A stretch of 64,000 nt of DNA. Origin: Dastarcus helophoroides (taxonomy: Eukaryota; Arthropoda; Insecta; Coleoptera; Bothrideridae). Below the pieces are notes generated by a model, which saw only the letters and a program-made list of their open reading frames with translations, was not told where the DNA came from and made no database searches. This document shows positions 59,447 to 64,000 of this stretch, one piece after another; positions within the stretch are counted from its first letter, which is position 1; each line of letters begins with the position of its first letter. Where the stretch lies: positions 10,528,782 to 10,592,781 of the forward strand of contig CM053328.1 of assembly GCA_028583605.1 (NCBI GenBank), in the 5' to 3' direction. The translations under genes and the position numbers were made by a program.

Positions 59447-61524
59447 TGTTAAAATCGAAATTCGAGAAAGAATTTCAAGAAAAATGTCAAAATTTCGAGA
59501 TTAAATCAACATTTTGAAATTAATGTTGAAGGACTTTAATCTTGGAATGTTAAGAAAAAATTGCAATTTCGAGTTGCGTCCCCGAGAAGAAAGTCAAAAT
59601 TTCGCCTTTAAACTCAAAGATTCTAAAACTTTTTTTTTTTATTGATGGCCTTTCTAGGCCTAATTTCATTAATTATTTGTTGCCAAAAGACAATTATTTT
59701 TCCTTTCGAATTCTAACTAAACCTATATTTTATTTTATTTATTTGGTCCAAATTTTGACTTAAAACTTAAAAATCTAAGTTTTTTGAACCGACAATTACG
59801 TTTGAAGATTAAAATGTTCAAAAAAAGTAGGCATTTCGAAATTGTAGTCCAATATTCAAAAAAACATCAACATTGAAAAGTGAAATTCAAAACTTTAACT
59901 ATTTACACTTTAATTTCACATATTTATAAAATATGTTCCAATTTTTCGATAAAATTCGATAAATTCCGGGTTTAAAGAAAGAATTCAAATTTCGGGAAAA
60001 AACTAAAATTTATAAAAATAAAATTTGGTTTAATACAAAACTTTGGAAATTCGAAAAATAAATGAATTTGAAAAATATCGAAATTTTTAAAAAAAGCTAA
60101 AATTTTGAAAAAGCAATAAAAATTTTGGAAAAATTTGAAAAAGACTAAATTTTAAAAAATGGTAAAATTTTTATAAAAAATTAAAATTTTGAAAAAATTT
60201 CATTTATTTTTTCAAAAAAGCCGAAATTTTGATAAAATTCTTTCAAAAAGTGTCCGACAAAATTTTGTTAAAATGCCAAGCTTTATAAAAATCAGAATTT
60301 TTAAGAAAAGTGAAGTTTTGAGAAAATATCGAATTTTGAGAAAATTTTGTAAAAGGAATTTGAAATTTTTCAAAATACGAAATATTTAAAAAAATCAAAA
60401 TTTTCGATAAAGTTGAAATTTTAACAGATGAACTTTGAATCAAAGTTAAATGGTCGAAATTTAGAAAAATATCGACATTTTAATAAGTCAAAATTTTCAG
60501 ATTTTAAAAAATGTGGAAATTTTAAAAAATCGATTTTTCAAAATTGCAATTTTTTTCAAGACCACATTTGAAAGAGGTTTAAATAATTTAATTTGAAAAT
60601 CAGTTATTTTTAATTATGAAAAAGTCAAAATTTGAAAAAGGACAGAATTTTAAAATAATGTCAAGTATTGAAAAATATAAAAATTTTTAAAAATAACTTG
60701 AAATTTTGAAAAAAGTCTAAATTTTTAAAAAAATATGAAATTTTGAAATAAAGGCACAATTTGCAGAGAAAAATAATCAACAATTTAAAAATACAGTGAA
60801 ATTTTCAAAAAAAAAATCAGAAGTTTATCAAGAAGCGAAATGTTCAGAAAATTACAAATATTGGTATTCTAAAAATGTAGACATTTTTAAAAAATCAAAA
60901 AGCAATTTCCATTTTAAAGAAATTTTAAAAAATATTAAAATTTTCATTGAAACAATAATTTCATTTTTAAATTCAAGATTTCCAAAGCAAGTGGACATTT
61001 TGAAAAAACTCGAAACTCGAAAAAAGTCGGGCATTTTTACAAAATCTATTTGTTAAAATGCCAAACTTTAAAAAAGTCGGAATTTTTAAAATGATCGTAG
61101 TTTTGAGAAAGTATCGAATTTTGAAAATTTTTGGAGTCCATTAATTTTCAAAAATAGTCAACATTTAGAAAAGTCAAAATTTTGAAAAGAATTCGAAATT
61201 TTTGAAATAACGAAATTTTAAAAAATTCCAAATTTTCAAAAAAATCGAACTTTTGAAAAACAGGCGAATTTAGAGAAAATATCAGAATTTTTAAAAATAT
61301 CGACATTTTCATAAAAACTTGAAATATTCGAAAAAACAGCCATGATTTGTGGTATTTTGATAAATTCGAATTTTATAAGAAAGTTTTTTGAAGCGAAGCC
61401 TAGGTTTGAAGATTAAAATTTCCAAAGAAAGTAGACATTTTGAAATTACAGATGTTCATTGGAGAAAAACATTTAAAAGTTAAACTCAATTTTTTTTTAA
61501 ATTTCGACTTTTATCTCAAATATA
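59447..61524 (-). repeat. A-rich degenerate motif block
   Basis: The plus strand is AAATTTTGAAAAA/GTCGAAAT-type sequence; the T-rich motif is on the minus strand. A segment at 60255-60360 (TTGTTAAAATGCCAA, GTTTTGAGAAA-TATCGAATT) recurs at about 61038-61140, a duplication of about 783 bases. ATGGCCTTTCTA at 59645 repeats the outer end of element 3. No gene. Confidence 0.65.
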
Positions 61525-63343
61525 CCGGGTGTTTTTTTTAGTTGGCAGGTTACATTTATATGGAGTATCACTTATTATAAAGGCAAACTGATTTTGTCGA
61601 TATGGCTAATCAGAGCTAAACTACCTTTCAAAAATATTTTCAACTTCCTCCCACTTCTCGTTATACCGGAAGTAGACATCAACTTTCTTATTTTAAATGG
61701 CAACCCACAAATTTTATATTTTATTTCGATTCTACGCAGAAAAATAAGGTGAGTTTATGTATACATGTTTATTGATATCTTTAATAGTTTTTAAGATATT
61801 TCAATTTTTCGAAAAAAAATGACAGAAAAGAGGGTTATTTTGACTCTTTTTTATTATTTGCAATAAAAACATGAAATTTTGGTTAAAGTCATGGAATATT
61901 ATGAAGACTGTAATAACGTAATCAAGTTTTACATCTATTAAACAGGGTGATGGAAATTTTATGATCTTTATTGTTTTTGTTTTATTCAAAAAAACTCTGT
62001 TTTTTAAATAGGAACTATGTGTTTTTTAAACATTTTTGAATTCCTCTCGTAAAAAGAAAAAAAAAGTTATATGACTAACTTTTTAAAATTCTGCACCGTT
62101 ACAGAGATATAATGCAAAATAAAAAACAAAAATATATCTTTTTTTTCTAGTAGCAGCTTGGTAGTAAACAAAATTTTCAAAAAAAAATAACCACAAAGCC
62201 TAAAAATTTTAGGCTAAATAACATTTAAAAGATAACCGCTCAAGACGAATAACTTTTGGCTAATTGTTAGAACACTTATTGAAAAATGTTTAGGTAGCCA
62301 CGAATGTAAGTTTCGTAGAAATGGTTTGTTAAACAGACTTCTCATTTTTGGAGTAATGAAAATCAACAACAAATGTTTAAGAAAATTCGTCCTTCAACTG
62401 TTATGCTGCTAGATTAGAACTCAGGATTCTTAAGCTTTAAATTTTACAATGAAAATCAAAATCGAAATTTTTTAGTGATTTTTTTTACGACTACTGCATG
62501 ACAAGCATGTTGCTAGAAACAATAGGATGTGCTTAAAAACGTTACTCAATTCGAAATCTTAAAATATGTCTTAAATGTATTGAAACAAAAGATCGCCCTT
62601 GTTGTTCTTGATGTAAATTTTTTGTCAATTATTTTTGTTTCCTATTACTTATTATGATTAATTCTTTAAGCTTTTATTCCCTACAATTAATTTCCTACTT
62701 GAACAAAAAAGAGATGTTTGATTCTTTTTATCTTGAGATTTATGTAAAATATCTCTGTAACGGCACAAAATTTTAAAAAATAAGTAATATAAATTTTTTC
62801 TTCTTTTTATGCGAAGAATTCAAAAATGATTAAAAAACATATAGTTCCCATTTAAAAAAACAGAGTTTTTTTGAATAAAACAACAACAGCAAAGATTATA
62901 AAATTTCCATCATCCTGTATAATAAATGTAAAATCTGTTTACCTTATTATAGTCTTTATAGTATTCCGTGACATCAACCCAAATTTCATGTTTTTACTGC
63001 AAATAATAAAAAAGATACAAAGAGTTAAAATAACCCTCTTTTCTGTCATTTATTTTCGAAAAATTGAAATATCTTTAAAACTATCAAAGGTAGCGAGAAA
63101 CATGTATACATAAACTCATCTTATTTTTTTACGTAAAATCCAAATAAAATATAAAATTTGTGGGTTGCTATTTAAAATAAGAAAGTTGATGTCTACTTCC
63201 GGTGTAATCGGTAGTGGGGGGAAGTTGAAAATATTTTTAGAAGATAGTTTAACCTCGATTAGCCCCATCGACAAAATCAGTTTGCCTTTATAATCAGTAG
63301 TACTCCATATAAAGGTAACCTCCCAACTAAAAAAAACACCCGG
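61525..63343. mobile_element. Long-terminal-inverted-repeat element 2 (CCGGGTGTTTTTTTTAGTT ends)
   Basis: CCGGGTGTTTTTTTTAGTTG at 61525 recurs as reverse complement at 63343. The two arms match over about 590 bases (61525-62115 and 62750-63343), including ACCGGAAGTAGACATCAACT-type and GACAGAAAAGAGGGTTATTT blocks, at about 85% by eye. TA flanks are at 61523-61524 and 63344-63345. About 630 bases of centre carry no transposase. The first seven bases equal those of element 1. Frames inside (61801-61989, 62871-63113) are mirror images of the two arms, not genes. Confidence 0.85.
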
Positions 63344-63345
63344 TA

Positions 63346-64000
63346 TATAAAAAAGTTCGATTTTTCGATAAAAATTTTAGATTAAACTCCAGGTTTGGGA
63401 AGGAAAGCTCAAATTTCGGACAAAACTAGAATTTGTAAAAGTATAATTTGGTTTAATAAAATTTTAGGAAAGATTGGAGATTTCTAAGAAAATTTGGAAT
63501 TAAAAAAATATGCTCTTTTCAAATTTAAACATTTTGATGAAAGTTTCTAATTTCTAGAAATAAGTATTAAAATTTTTTACTAAAAAATTTACAACTTCTC
63601 AAATATTCCAAAGTTGGAAATTCGGGTCGAATTTTGAGAATTCTGTTTTGGTTTTTATTTGGAAACTTTTACTTTTGTTTCAAAATTTAGACTTTTTTAA
63701 AAATCTTGCTTTTTTTTGGAAAACTTAAAACAAATGTTTCCTAAAGCTAGAAATTTTAATAAAAAGTGGAATTTTTGTATATAAGAAGTTTTTTCGCTTG
63801 AAGCTTAAAATTGACCAAAAATGTCGATATTTCGAGATTACAGTCATATGCATTCAAGGAAACAGTCAATATTTGAAAGTTAAACTTAAAATATTGACAA
63901 CTTCTACCGTAATTAATCTCAAACATTTATAAAAAATTTCGAGTTTCTTTTTGCTTGAAAATATAAAATAATAAATATATAAAATATGTATAAATAATTG
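63346..64000. other. AT-rich repeat sequence to window end
   Basis: This resumes the repeat interrupted by element 2: GTTCGATTTTTCGATAAAA, ATAATTTGGTTTAATA and, near 63800-63920, a copy of the 59790-59920 and 61385-61480 segment. No gene. Confidence 0.5.

Noticed and set aside
61801..63113. Two similar 62-80-residue proteins (MNKT starts)
   Set aside because: They are the same sequence in the two arms of element 2, lack family features and begin and end with the inverted repeat.

Overview
The window is a eukaryotic, probably insect (possibly beetle), nuclear genome segment. It is very AT-rich, has short GT-AG introns of about 40-60 bases, and carries insect-type transposons (mariner, hAT-like, jockey/CR1-type LINEs, a Penelope-like element). 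No bacterial features are present. All calls come from reading the sequence; no database search was run.

Four protein-coding genes can be assembled exon by exon. (1) 6736-17486 (+): isoaspartyl peptidase/L-asparaginase (ASRGL1 family), six coding exons, 306 aa, intact. (2) 18678-19357 (-): a small multi-pass membrane protein matching AGTRAP/ATRAP, five exons, 157 aa, intact. It is convergent with gene 1. (3) 21748-29948 (+): the TPR protein APPBP2, six exons, about 574 aa. It reads well except for two single-base insertions, near 22802 and 29058, that break the frame. (4) 42653-49202 (-): a multi-exon gene of about 360 aa coding for a protein like ORF1p (gag) of non-LTR retrotransposons, with two RRM-like regions and three CCHC knuckles. 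It is intact and spliced across a 5.4-kb intron, so it is a good candidate for a domesticated retrotransposon gene.

The rest is repeats. 1-6700 holds a 2.25-kb element with about 620-base terminal inverted repeats, a hAT-like element with an 8-base target duplication, and a LINE 3' fragment. The Asrgl1 introns hold a MITE, a deleted mariner, a LINE that has lost its reverse transcriptase, and further DNA-element remnants. 24280-27450 and 33900-37850 are higher-order tandem arrays of a T-rich, CGAAATTT-like degenerate motif. That motif also fills most of 11950-13070, 23550-28100, 30650-38000, 43430-48200, 49800-52000 and 59450-61500, in blocks of alternating strand polarity. 38520-42045 (-) is a decayed LINE.

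54034-59444 is a 5.4-kb TA-flanked giant inverted repeat. It contains a nested Penelope-like fragment with GIY-YIG endonuclease, a 12-base target duplication, and an apparent empty site in the opposite arm. It also contains a small inverted-repeat element whose minus strand carries a hammerhead ribozyme with an intact conserved core (57015-57082). 61525-63343 is a second CCGGGTG-ended element with long inverted repeats. No tRNA, rRNA or CRISPR array was seen.
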